Assembly: GCF_007860175.1 (NCBI RefSeq)
Contig: NZ_SJPX01000004.1
Span: forward strand, 310,001-374,000
Source of the DNA: Rubripirellula reticaptiva
GTDB lineage: Bacteria > Planctomycetota > Planctomycetia > Pirellulales > Pirellulaceae
Length of the DNA stretch: 64,000 nucleotides
Reading direction: 5' to 3'
Both the position numbers and the translations under genes were made by a program. Of the stretch, positions 27,238-35,674 are shown in pieces. The notes beneath the pieces were generated by a model that was not told the origin of the DNA, ran no database searches, and worked only from the letters and a program-made list of their open reading frames with translations. Position 1 is the stretch's first letter; each line of letters starts with the position of its first letter.

Positions 27238-27921
27238 ATGGACCGCAGAGCGTTTGTAGCGAAGTCGATCGCAGCATCTTGTGCAACGTTGGCTCCACTG
27301 GGCTCTCTTGTCGCCAGTGAACCAAATGTAATCAGCCAAGGTGAAGTCGCCTTCGATCACGCAGAGGAGCTTCTTCGATCCAACGCTAAGCTGCCCCGGT
27401 GCCGACAGTTGATTAAAGAGACTGAGCAGGAAATATCTGCACTGGGAGATTGGGGTGCGACAGCGTGTTTCTGCGGTATCTGGAATGAAGACCCGAGTGT
27501 TCGGATTCTCTCGATCAACTGTTGCCTGACCAAAGCCGTCCACGTACATCTCGTGCAGTATGTCGATCTTCTTCCAGATATTCTTGATCACGACGATCTC
27601 AGCATTCGTCGCTGTGGACCGAATTTGCTCTGGAAGATGGAGAGTAAAGCTCATTCGGCAATCCCAAAACTCAAACAGAAACTCTCTGATCCTGAAACAG
27701 ATCCGTTCGATCGGATCTTGTTGGCGAAGGCAATCGCAATCATTCAGCCGTCGCTCAGAAAGTACGCCGCCGACTATGTTGCGAGGACAGTCCACGATCC
27801 TGAGAATGTTGAGTTTGCAAAGATTGTCTTGGCCGAGTTGCGTTGTGAAAGACCTTATCTCGGGCTGTGGACCAACCCTGTACCCGAACCGATTTCCGAC
27901 CTCGCTGTTCCGTCAGCCTGA
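27238..27921 (+). CDS. Exported HEAT-like hypothetical protein
   Basis: 227 residues from ATG 27238. The N-terminus MDRRAFVAKSIAASCATLAPLG resembles a Tat/Sec export signal (RR followed by hydrophobic residues). The rest is helical with repeat-like units (ILDHDDLSIRRCGPNLLWKME, AIPKLKQKLSDPETDPFDR), suggesting HEAT repeats. The function is unknown. Confidence 0.6.
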   Translation: MDRRAFVAKSIAASCATLAPLGSLVASEPNVISQGEVAFDHAEELLRSNAKLPRCRQLIKETEQEISALGDWGATACFCGIWNEDPSVRILSINCCLTKAVHVHLVQYVDLLPDILDHDDLSIRRCGPNLLWKMESKAHSAIPKLKQKLSDPETDPFDRILLAKAIAIIQPSLRKYAADYVARTVHDPENVEFAKIVLAELRCERPYLGLWTNPVPEPISDLAVPSA

Positions 27922-28120
27922 ACAGAAAGAGCCAATTATCAAGATCGACAGGTCGGCTGGAGATGACGAGTCAGTGAGATGGCAATCATGAATGTGAACC
28001 AATCCCTGAATGGATGTGTCGGTGATATACGCTCGGAATGTGAACCGCTCGGCAAGTTTCGGGGTGTAAAATCGATTGCCATGCGTTTCCCCTGACATTC
28101 TCTAAAAGTGTGAGCCGTTC

Positions 28121-28912
28121 GTGAAAGTGCCATTGTTTCAGGTCGATGCCTTCGCCGATCGCAGGTTCTCGGGGAATCCAGCGGCAGTCTGCCTGCTTGA
28201 TGATGAAGCGGACTCTGAGTGGATGCAGTCGATTGCATCGGAAATGAATCTGTCCGAGACGGCCTTTGTTCGTCGAGTTAAAGACGAATTTCAGCTTCGG
28301 TGGTTTACCCCGGCGTATGAGGTTGATTTGTGCGGCCATGCGACTTTGGCGTCGGCACACATTCTCTGGGCCGAAGGCGGGGTTAAAGCGAATGAGCCGA
28401 TCCACTTTCAAACTCGAAGTGGTGTTCTGACCTGCAAGCAGGACGGCGACCTCATCGAACTCAACTTTCCGGCGACACCACCAGCACAGACTGAACCGCC
28501 ACCGAGATTATTGGAAGCTCTTGGCGTCAACACCTCCGAGTACATTGGGCAATCACCTTTCGACCAGTTTGTCGTGGTCAGTTCGGAAGAGATCGTCCGG
28601 TCGCTGCAACCTGACTTTGGAAAGCTCGCTGAGATTCCGATGCGGGGCGTCATCGTCACCGCCGTTTCTGACGATCCGCAGTTTGATTTCGTCTCTCGCT
28701 TCTTCGCACCTTCTGCTGGCGTGAATGAAGATCCGGTGACAGGCTCGGCTCACTGTTGCCTTGGGCCGTTTTGGCAGAAACGTCTCGGGAAATCTGAGAT
28801 GATGGCTTATCAGGCATCCAAGCGAGGCGGTGCAGTGCGAGTTCGCATTGACGGCGATAGAGTTCTCCTTGGTGGCAAGGCTGTCACGGTTCTAAAGGGA
28901 GAACTGGTTTGA
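28121..28912 (+). CDS. PhzF-family isomerase/epimerase-like protein
   Basis: 263 residues from a GTG start. PhzF marks are FQVDAFADRRFSGNPAAVC at the start, LSETAFV with the catalytic-type Glu, LRWFTPAYEVDLCGHATLA and, in the second half, EDPVTGSAHC. The fold is related to diaminopimelate epimerase. Members isomerise small metabolites; the substrate here is unknown. It opens a same-strand run of small enzymes. Confidence 0.88.
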   Translation: MKVPLFQVDAFADRRFSGNPAAVCLLDDEADSEWMQSIASEMNLSETAFVRRVKDEFQLRWFTPAYEVDLCGHATLASAHILWAEGGVKANEPIHFQTRSGVLTCKQDGDLIELNFPATPPAQTEPPPRLLEALGVNTSEYIGQSPFDQFVVVSSEEIVRSLQPDFGKLAEIPMRGVIVTAVSDDPQFDFVSRFFAPSAGVNEDPVTGSAHCCLGPFWQKRLGKSEMMAYQASKRGGAVRVRIDGDRVLLGGKAVTVLKGELV

Positions 28913-28940
28913 AGTCGTTGTTTTTGATCGGCGCACAATA

Positions 28941-29417
28941 ATGCCCAACGTAGTACACGTCCGACGATATCGACCAACGGACGCTGAATCTCTCGTTGCG
29001 ATGTGGCACGAAGTTCTACCGTCGTCTCAACCGTGGAATGATCCCCAGACCGCTTTGGCTCGAAAGGTGCGTCAGCAGGACGATTTGATTTTCGTTGCCG
29101 AAAAGAAGGCTGAAGTGGTTGGAGCGGTAATTGCTGGATACGACGGTGTTCGTGGCTGGATCTATGGCCTCGCTGTCATGCCAAACCACAGGAAAGGTGG
29201 AATCGGTCGTCTGCTCATTCGAGAAGCGGAAGCAGCGTTGCAGGCACTCGGATGTCCGAAGGTCAATCTTCAAGTCCGTTCCACGAACTCAGAAGTGCTG
29301 GAGTTCTATCGTCGTTGCGGCTATGAGTTGGAAGACAGGTCGAGCCTTGGCCGAGTCTTGTCATCTGTGCCGAATGACCAAACGCCACAATCCAATTCGC
29401 AATGCCACGAACTGTAA
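28941..29417 (+). CDS. GNAT family N-acetyltransferase
   Basis: 158 residues. Motif A reads GLAVMPNHRKGGIGRLLIREAE and motif B NSEVLEFYRRCGYEL. The acceptor is unknown. It lies 28 bases after the PhzF gene and five before the PaiB-like gene. Confidence 0.85.
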   Translation: MPNVVHVRRYRPTDAESLVAMWHEVLPSSQPWNDPQTALARKVRQQDDLIFVAEKKAEVVGAVIAGYDGVRGWIYGLAVMPNHRKGGIGRLLIREAEAALQALGCPKVNLQVRSTNSEVLEFYRRCGYELEDRSSLGRVLSSVPNDQTPQSNSQCHEL

Positions 29418-29422
29418 CCTGC

Positions 29423-30088
29423 ATGTATACGCCCTCCCAATTCTCTGAGAACAATCTTGAACGTCTGCACGACTTCATCGAAGAACACAGTTTCGCCACT
29501 GTCATCACCACCGATGAAGTCGAACCGATTGCCTCACACCTTCCGCTTTTGCTGAACCGATCTGTTGGCACGCATGGTCAGTTGATCGGACACCTTGCCA
29601 AAGCGAATCCGCAGTGGCAGTCAGCGGAAGGAAAAATCACCTTGAGCATCTTTCACGGACCACATGCTTATATTTCACCGACTTGGTACGAGGTGCAGAA
29701 TGCCGTGCCAACTTGGAATTATGTAGCCGTGCATGTTTACGGCAAATGGAAGCTGGAGGAGAACAGGGGAAGCAAAGCTGACATTATTCGGCGATACGTC
29801 GAAACCTACGAATCGGCAATGCCGAAACCATGGTCGGCGGAGCAAACGGAAGAAGGATTTGTCGATCACCTACTGGATGGGATTGTCTGCTTCACGATTG
29901 ACATTGAGCGGATTGAAGGCAAATGGAAACTGAATCAAAATCATGAACCTGAGAGACGGCGACGAGTCATTCAGGCATTGCTGAAGTCAGGGAACGCACG
30001 GGATATTGAAGTCGCCAATCTCATGCGACAAACGCTTTCAGATTCAGACGTTACCGATGACAAATCCACAGGAGTCAGCCATGAATAA
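29423..30088 (+). CDS. FMN-binding PaiB-type protein
   Basis: 221 residues from ATG 29423 (MYTPSQF), the usual start of this family; an ATG 21 bases upstream overlaps the previous gene. ASHLPLLL, HLAKANPQW, FHGPHAYISPTWY, VPTWNYVAVHVYG and the final KLNQNHEPERR are all PaiB-type. These flavin split-barrel proteins are called negative transcriptional regulators, though direct DNA binding is doubtful; many are probably flavin or heme enzymes. Confidence 0.88.
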   Translation: MYTPSQFSENNLERLHDFIEEHSFATVITTDEVEPIASHLPLLLNRSVGTHGQLIGHLAKANPQWQSAEGKITLSIFHGPHAYISPTWYEVQNAVPTWNYVAVHVYGKWKLEENRGSKADIIRRYVETYESAMPKPWSAEQTEEGFVDHLLDGIVCFTIDIERIEGKWKLNQNHEPERRRRVIQALLKSGNARDIEVANLMRQTLSDSDVTDDKSTGVSHE

Positions 30089-30839
30089 GACCAACTGGAA
30101 CGCTAGTTTGTACGACGAGAAGCATTCCTTCGTTTGGAAACTCGCCTCTTCAGTTGTCGAATTGCTCGCACCGAAAACCGGTGAACGAATTCTCGATGTC
30201 GGATGTGGTACAGGGCAACTGACCGCTCAGATTGCCGAGAGCGGAGCACACGCCATAGGCTTCGATAACTCCACAGCGATGATCGATGAAGCCTGCCAAC
30301 TATTTCCACAGATCACGTTTCAGGAAGCGGATGCTCACGACTTCCATTGCCCGGAACCATTTGACGCAGTGTTCTCGAATGCAGCCTTGCACTGGATTAT
30401 CGATCCTGACCGAGTTGCTGCCTGTGTTGCTCGGGCCTTGAAGCCCAACGGTCGTCTGGTGGTCGAATTCGGTGGAGACGGGAATGTCAGCCATCTGGCT
30501 AACGCCATCGAATCGGCATTCGAGGCCGTCGTCGGACGTTCACTTCAGCACCCGTGGTACTTCCCCAACATCGCTGGGTTCTCGACAGTGTTGGAGTCAC
30601 ACGGGATCGAGGTTACACATGCGGCGATGATTGACCGGCCAACACGGTTGGAGGGCGACGACGGTCTTCGGAATTGGGTCAGGATGTTCGGCAACCATTG
30701 GCTTGGCGAAATTCCCAGTGACCAACACAACGATTTCTTCGAGGCGGTCGAGAGATTTGCAGATCCCAATCTACAATCTGACGGTACGTGGTTCGCTGAC
30801 TATCGCCGAATCCGAGTCGTCGGGAGAAAAATCTCATGA
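30081..30839 (+). CDS. Class I SAM-dependent methyltransferase
   Basis: 252 residues from ATG 30081, overlapping the PaiB-type gene by eight bases. The SAM site is ILDVGCGTGQLTAQIAE (motif I), with FQEADAHDF and FDAVFSNAALHWI (motifs II-III), closest to the ubiE/trans-aconitate type. The substrate is unknown. Its stop overlaps the next start (ATGA). Confidence 0.85.
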   Translation: MNKTNWNASLYDEKHSFVWKLASSVVELLAPKTGERILDVGCGTGQLTAQIAESGAHAIGFDNSTAMIDEACQLFPQITFQEADAHDFHCPEPFDAVFSNAALHWIIDPDRVAACVARALKPNGRLVVEFGGDGNVSHLANAIESAFEAVVGRSLQHPWYFPNIAGFSTVLESHGIEVTHAAMIDRPTRLEGDDGLRNWVRMFGNHWLGEIPSDQHNDFFEAVERFADPNLQSDGTWFADYRRIRVVGRKIS

Positions 30840-31453
30840 AAGAGTACCTACAAGCGACAGATGTGATTGATTGGAAGACCGATGCTATTCGGAAGCTTTC
30901 TGATGAATTGCGGGACAAATCGGAAGCTGACACTGATCTCGCCCGACGCACCTTTGAGTGGGTTCGAGACAACATTCAGCACAGTCTTGATTACCAGCGA
31001 TCTGAATTGACGTGCCGAGCATCCGACGTTCGTTCGATTGGAACGGGCTACTGCTACGCCAAGAGCCATCTTCTGGCGGCTCTGCTGCGAGCCAACGACA
31101 TTCCTGCTGGCTTCTGTTACCAACGACTGACGCTCGACGGCGACAAGCCTCCGTTTTGCCTGCACGGGTTGAATGCCGTGTATCTGCAAGAGCACGGCTG
31201 GTATCGAATCGACGCTCGTGGAAACAAGGCAGGTGTTGATGCACAGTTCACACCACCGATTGACCAACTTGCGTTCTCAACGAACGTCGATGGTGAATTT
31301 GACTTCCCGGAAATCTGGTCCGAGCCGTTGCCAATCGTAGTCGAGTCGCTTCAGAACGCATCATCAGTCCAAGAACTGGCTGTGTGCTTACCTGATTTGT
31401 TTGCGCAGCAGATGGCCGACCTGCGAAAACACCGTTGCTTTGAACTGCTTTGA
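30836..31453 (+). CDS. Transglutaminase-like cysteine protease-fold protein
   Basis: 205 residues. The triad is visible: Cys in SIGTGYCYAKSHLLAALLRA, His in FCLHGLNAVYL and Asp in WYRIDARGN. Cytoplasmic, with no signal peptide. Such bacterial members may be peptidases or amide transferases. Translationally coupled to the methyltransferase. Confidence 0.85.
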   Translation: MKEYLQATDVIDWKTDAIRKLSDELRDKSEADTDLARRTFEWVRDNIQHSLDYQRSELTCRASDVRSIGTGYCYAKSHLLAALLRANDIPAGFCYQRLTLDGDKPPFCLHGLNAVYLQEHGWYRIDARGNKAGVDAQFTPPIDQLAFSTNVDGEFDFPEIWSEPLPIVVESLQNASSVQELAVCLPDLFAQQMADLRKHRCFELL

Positions 31454-31534
31454 GAATTGAAGCACGGGGCGATTTCCGATTGATCGATACATCATTCTAA
31501 GTAAACGATAAGTCTCTTTAGGAACGACAGACAA

Positions 31535-32059
31535 ATGTCAAAAGCACCCGACAATCCCTCTGGACCATTTGATCCTGTCGAGACGTTCGATGAAGTGAAG
31601 AAAACAGAACTCATTGAGATCGTGAAGCAGGCACCAGCACGACTGCGAGAAGCTGTTGTAGCGTTGACGGATTCTCAACTCGAAACGCTCTATCGAAATT
31701 GGACGATTCGGCAGATCGCACACCACATCGCCGACAGTCATTTGCACAGCATCATTCGTTTCAAGTGGGCACTTACCGAGGACAATCCGATCATCAAAGC
31801 CTACGAGGAAGGCGACTGGGTTCGACTCAGTGATGCTAAGTCGGGCAACGTTGAACCATCGCTGCTCTTGCTTGATGGCTTACATGCCAAGTGGGTACAG
31901 GTTTTAGAATCGATGACAGAAGAACAATTTGGCCGAACATTCCGTCACCCCCAGTCGGGCAAGACAGTGGACCTTTGGTTTGCACTCAACAACTATGCGT
32001 GGCATGGGCGACACCACACGGCACAGATTCTTTGGCTCCGAGATCAAAACGGTTGGTGA
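31535..32059 (+). CDS. DinB/YfiT-like metal-dependent hydrolase or thiol transferase
   Basis: 174 residues. Metal ligands of the DinB four-helix fold appear as WTIRQIAHHIADSHLH and WHGRHHTAQI. It resembles the YfiT/BstA branch, which includes bacillithiol S-transferases; planctomycetes are not known bacillithiol producers, so the thiol is uncertain. Confidence 0.82.
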   Translation: MSKAPDNPSGPFDPVETFDEVKKTELIEIVKQAPARLREAVVALTDSQLETLYRNWTIRQIAHHIADSHLHSIIRFKWALTEDNPIIKAYEEGDWVRLSDAKSGNVEPSLLLLDGLHAKWVQVLESMTEEQFGRTFRHPQSGKTVDLWFALNNYAWHGRHHTAQILWLRDQNGW

Positions 32060-32155
32060 TGAGACAGATTTAGTTCCGAGAACCGAACGACGTTCTGACG
32101 CAGGCCGTGCTCGATCTATACTGAGCCGACGAGTGGTCGTCATCTTTCCATCCTG

Positions 32156-32743
32156 ATGAGTACACACATGAACGATCACACCAACATCGCTTCCGTATTG
32201 GTGAATAGTGCTGCGGCGTCTTTTCGAGCGAACAAAGGCTGGGCTGACAAGGCGATTGCTCAATTGATCGACGAAAAGCTGCATGTCACCCTCGATGAGA
32301 ACACCAACAGCATTGCTGTCATCATGAAGCACGTAGGCGGTAACCTGAAATCTCGATGGACTGATTTCCTGACGACTGATGGCGAGAAGGAATGGAGGAA
32401 TCGAGACAATGAATTTGTCGATTCATTTTCGGGTCGGCAACAAGTGGTTGATCACTGGGAGGAGGGATGGACAAGCCTCTTTCAAACATTGGCTGCACTC
32501 CGACCAGAAGACTTGTCAAAGTCAGTCACGATCCGAGGGGAAGCGCACTCAGTGCCGCTGGCAATTCACCGTTCGCTGGCTCACTGTGCCTACCACATCG
32601 GCCAGATCATCATGGTCGCCCGAATTCTCGCCGGTGACGAATGGCAAACGATCACAATCCCCCGAGGCGAGTCAGCAAGCTATAACGAGAATGTTTGGGT
32701 CAAAGAGCACGATCAACCATCAAACGATGGGAAAACCGAATGA
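32156..32743 (+). CDS. DinB-like protein (DUF1572)
   Basis: 195 residues; the start may be the second ATG (MNDHTN). Helices with NSIAVIMKHVGGNLKSRW and SLAHCAYHIGQIIMVAR carry the His ligands of the DinB fold; this pattern is DUF1572. The enzyme activity is unknown. Overlaps the VOC gene (ATGA). Confidence 0.8.
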   Translation: MSTHMNDHTNIASVLVNSAAASFRANKGWADKAIAQLIDEKLHVTLDENTNSIAVIMKHVGGNLKSRWTDFLTTDGEKEWRNRDNEFVDSFSGRQQVVDHWEEGWTSLFQTLAALRPEDLSKSVTIRGEAHSVPLAIHRSLAHCAYHIGQIIMVARILAGDEWQTITIPRGESASYNENVWVKEHDQPSNDGKTE

Positions 32744-33093
32744 TGACACAGTTGAAACTCTTGGTCCTGAAAACCCTTCAGGCAGACACGCTCCGAGACT
32801 TCTACACACGACTTGGTTTCTCTTTTGTCGAAGAGCAACACGGTAACGGTCCAGTTCACTACTCGGCTCCACTCGGCGATGGGATTCTCGAACTCTATCC
32901 ATTGCCCGAGGGGACTGAGGCGGATTCATCGACTCGTCTTGGATTTGGCGTTGCCGACCTGCCCGCTGTCATTGAAGAACTTGGCGATCTCACCGAAGTG
33001 AGTGGTCCGAAAACAACGCCGTGGGGACTGCGTGCTGTCGTCAAAGACCCGGATGGTCGGTCGGTTGAACTTTACGGCGAAGTAGCGGAATGA
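32740..33093 (+). CDS. VOC (glyoxalase/bleomycin resistance) superfamily protein
   Basis: 117 residues from ATG 32740. A single betaalphabetabetabeta module with LQADTLRDFYTRLGFSFVEEQHG and C-terminal RAVVKDPDGRSVELYG, the usual metal-ligand Glu near the end. Possible activities are glyoxalase, dioxygenase or drug sequestration; no way to choose from sequence. Confidence 0.82.
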   Translation: MMTQLKLLVLKTLQADTLRDFYTRLGFSFVEEQHGNGPVHYSAPLGDGILELYPLPEGTEADSSTRLGFGVADLPAVIEELGDLTEVSGPKTTPWGLRAVVKDPDGRSVELYGEVAE

Positions 33094-33226
33094 CGAAGAG
33101 GAAGACGCATCTCGACGAGGATAATCAGCGAACCTTTTGACGCCGCCGCCTGTCCGAGTCAGAAATACAATTGCAAACAATCAAACAGTGGCGACGAAAT
33201 AGGTTCGCTATCGGAGAGGAAAGGAA

Positions 33227-33793
33227 ATGGCACGATCACTTGACGTGATTCTGGTCGTCGATTTGGAATCGACCTGCTGGGAAGGCTCGCCGCCGCCCGG
33301 ACAAACAAGCGAGATCATTGAGATAGGGCTTCGCACCGTTGATCTCAAAACGTTGACTCGAACCGAGAAACGCAGCTTTCTCGTGAAGCCCGTTCTGTCG
33401 GAGATCAGTGAATTCTGCACAGAACTCACGACGCTTACACCGGACATGTTGACTGATGCCGGAAGTCTTGCAGATGCCGTCAAAGTTCTGAAGAAAGAAT
33501 ACGGGTCAAAGGACCGACTCTGGGCGAGTTGGGGCGACTACGACCGTCGCCAGTTCGAGAGAGTCTGCAAGGACCTGAACGTCGGTTATCCATTCGGCCC
33601 AAGTCATCTGAATGTGAAGTCCTTGTTCGCCGCTGCCATGGGCTCCGGTCACGAACTCGGTTTGGACGGGGCCTACAAGCAACTCGGTCTTGAACTTGAA
33701 GGCACGCATCACCGAGGTGACGATGACGCTTGGAATATTGCTCAAATTCTATGTCGCCTCCTGAAGACGATGAGGAGCGATGACGATGAATGA
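33227..33793 (+). CDS. DEDDh 3'-5' exonuclease (ERI-1/KapD-like)
   Basis: 188 residues. Exo I is VVDLESTCWE (D, E), Exo II includes WASWGDYDRRQF, Exo III is HHRGDDDAWNIAQIL with the catalytic His and Asp. This branch trims structured RNA ends in eukaryotes (ERI-1) and is uncharacterised in most bacteria. Given the RNA-repair genes 6 kb downstream, an RNA substrate is reasonable, but DNA is possible. Confidence 0.85.
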   Translation: MARSLDVILVVDLESTCWEGSPPPGQTSEIIEIGLRTVDLKTLTRTEKRSFLVKPVLSEISEFCTELTTLTPDMLTDAGSLADAVKVLKKEYGSKDRLWASWGDYDRRQFERVCKDLNVGYPFGPSHLNVKSLFAAAMGSGHELGLDGAYKQLGLELEGTHHRGDDDAWNIAQILCRLLKTMRSDDDE

Positions 33794-34448
33794 CCAAGGC
33801 AAGTTGCGAATCGACACTGCAAGCTACTCAGAGCAGGTGCTGCGGTGGCCGGAAAGTGGTCGGCACATTCTCGCTCAGCACGACGACGACACAATCCTTG
33901 TCTATCAAGCGTATCGACCGGCGATTGGACTGTTTGCTGCGCAACATGGCTACTTTGGTGGCGACTTCAAGTACACCCGCATGAGTTGGATTAAACCAAA
34001 CTTCCTGTGGATGATGTATCGCAGCGATTGGGGACGCTCCGAGGGGCAGGAAGTGATTCTTGCTATTCGACTGCGGCGAACATTCTTTGATTCGCTTTTG
34101 CAGCAGACCGTTCCATCATCATTCACCTCGGCGTTGTATTCTGATCACGACGAATGGAAGGCCGCTGTTGGCCGGTCAAATGTGCGTCTGCAATGGGACC
34201 CGGATCACACTCCAACGGGCCACAAGTGTGAACGTCGAGCAATTCAGCTTGGCTTACGTGGTGAGACGCTCGAAGCCTATGGCAAACATGAGGCTCTTGA
34301 AATCATCAATGTCAGTGACTTTGTTGCTGAACAGCGAGAACACATCGGCAGTTGGAAGTCTGGCACGCTCGTCACACCGGCTGAACGAGTTTACGTTCCT
34401 GCCGACTGCAACATTGCTGATCATCTTGGGCTCAATGTTCAGTCTTGA
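33786..34448 (+). CDS. DUF4291 family protein
   Basis: 220 residues from ATG 33786 (second in-frame ATG after 33780), overlapping the exonuclease. ILVYQAYRPAIGLFAAQHGYFGG and FKYTRMSWIKPNFLWMMYRS define DUF4291. The fold and function are unknown to me. It ends tail-to-tail with the serpin gene, overlapping by ten bases. Confidence 0.82.
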   Translation: MNDQGKLRIDTASYSEQVLRWPESGRHILAQHDDDTILVYQAYRPAIGLFAAQHGYFGGDFKYTRMSWIKPNFLWMMYRSDWGRSEGQEVILAIRLRRTFFDSLLQQTVPSSFTSALYSDHDEWKAAVGRSNVRLQWDPDHTPTGHKCERRAIQLGLRGETLEAYGKHEALEIINVSDFVAEQREHIGSWKSGTLVTPAERVYVPADCNIADHLGLNVQS

Positions 34449-35674
34449 AAGGTTGGTGCGCAGACTCGCCCCATAAAGTGAATCTGCTGTGTTCTTCGAT
34501 CACGGATCAAGAAGATAAATGGATGATCGGCGATAAACTCTTTCGGCGGTTCCGGTTCCCGAGCACTGCCTCCCCTCATAACAATCGCTGTCGCTGCTGC
34601 TGCTTCGGTGCCCTTCTCGTTCACTTTGACAAACGCCTTGTGGATGACTGAGCCAATAAAAAGTCCTTCTGGATTGTCCGACATTCCTGAGAAATCGGCC
34701 TTATCAACAATGAATGGCTTCTTCATGCCTAACGACTGAAGAGTTTCATTCAGGAAGTGAGTCGATTCCATGCCGAATTTCGGTAATTGAATCGATACCC
34801 TGCTCGGTTGGAGCATCATCCATTCTTGGATCTTTGTTGTGAGGTGCTTTTCGATGTGTGCGACACCATCGACCTTCCGTGGCAAGAAAATCGTCATGGC
34901 AAAATCACTACCTCCATCGGGGACCTCCACCGGTTCTTGCCCCTCAATATCTCCGTGCTTCACAGTTTTCCATTCGATCATGTGAGACTTGTACGGCATT
35001 TCAAGAACTTGCAGATCGTCAAACTCACCGTATTGGAAGAAGCCGCTTTGCCGCATCATTCTTGTCGGGTGAGTCTGGCCCGGCGTCACATTGAAGTTGG
35101 CGTCAACTGTTGCTTGTTCCTTGAATTCGTTCTCCCAGCTACCGAGAAAGTAGATGGCGTTGGCAAGGACGAGGCGAGTTAATTCATTGAACGAATCGGG
35201 CGGAACCAAGTTTGTGATTCTCTGAGCAGTTTGTTCCGCCACCCAATCGTTAATTTCTATTCTCATCGCTTCTGCGGCATGGACAAAATCTGCTTCCGCC
35301 AAACATGCCCCGTACTTTCGTTCCGTGATCTGCAAGAATTCAGATAGAAAGTGATAATCACGTTGTCCCCACAAGCGATTTGCGATTCGGAACTCAACAC
35401 CGCCTGTTTTCGTCTCCTGCTGCAATTTTCGTAGCGATTGGTGCAATCGATCCGAAGGCAATGAAAAATGCATCGCCTCCGCTATTTCTTTTGCCGTATC
35501 TCCTCTGGCACCTGCGTAGGTCATCGCAAGAGCGAGGGAGATACTGCTGGGAGAGAAGAACAGATCACCATTCACCGCCGTTGCCAACTTGGAATAGAGA
35601 TCGACTGCGAACTGGTTGTTCGCCTGCACCACTTGCTGGACATCAGACGTGATCTCACCTGTTTTGTCGTTCAT
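34439..35674 (-). CDS. Serpin-family protease inhibitor
   Basis: 411 residues, full length for a serpin, without a visible signal peptide. FFSPSSISLALAMTYAGARGDTAKEI, VLANAIYFLGSWE and FIADHPFIFLIRD are family marks. The hinge of the reactive loop reads NEKGTEAAAATA, with small residues as in inhibitory serpins; the scissile region is around IVMRGGSARE. Serpins trap serine proteases irreversibly. A cytoplasmic bacterial serpin might protect against a released protease. Its start overlaps the stop of the HEAT-like gene. Confidence 0.93.
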   Translation of the reverse strand: MNDKTGEITSDVQQVVQANNQFAVDLYSKLATAVNGDLFFSPSSISLALAMTYAGARGDTAKEIAEAMHFSLPSDRLHQSLRKLQQETKTGGVEFRIANRLWGQRDYHFLSEFLQITERKYGACLAEADFVHAAEAMRIEINDWVAEQTAQRITNLVPPDSFNELTRLVLANAIYFLGSWENEFKEQATVDANFNVTPGQTHPTRMMRQSGFFQYGEFDDLQVLEMPYKSHMIEWKTVKHGDIEGQEPVEVPDGGSDFAMTIFLPRKVDGVAHIEKHLTTKIQEWMMLQPSRVSIQLPKFGMESTHFLNETLQSLGMKKPFIVDKADFSGMSDNPEGLFIGSVIHKAFVKVNEKGTEAAAATAIVMRGGSAREPEPPKEFIADHPFIFLIRDRRTQQIHFMGRVCAPTFQD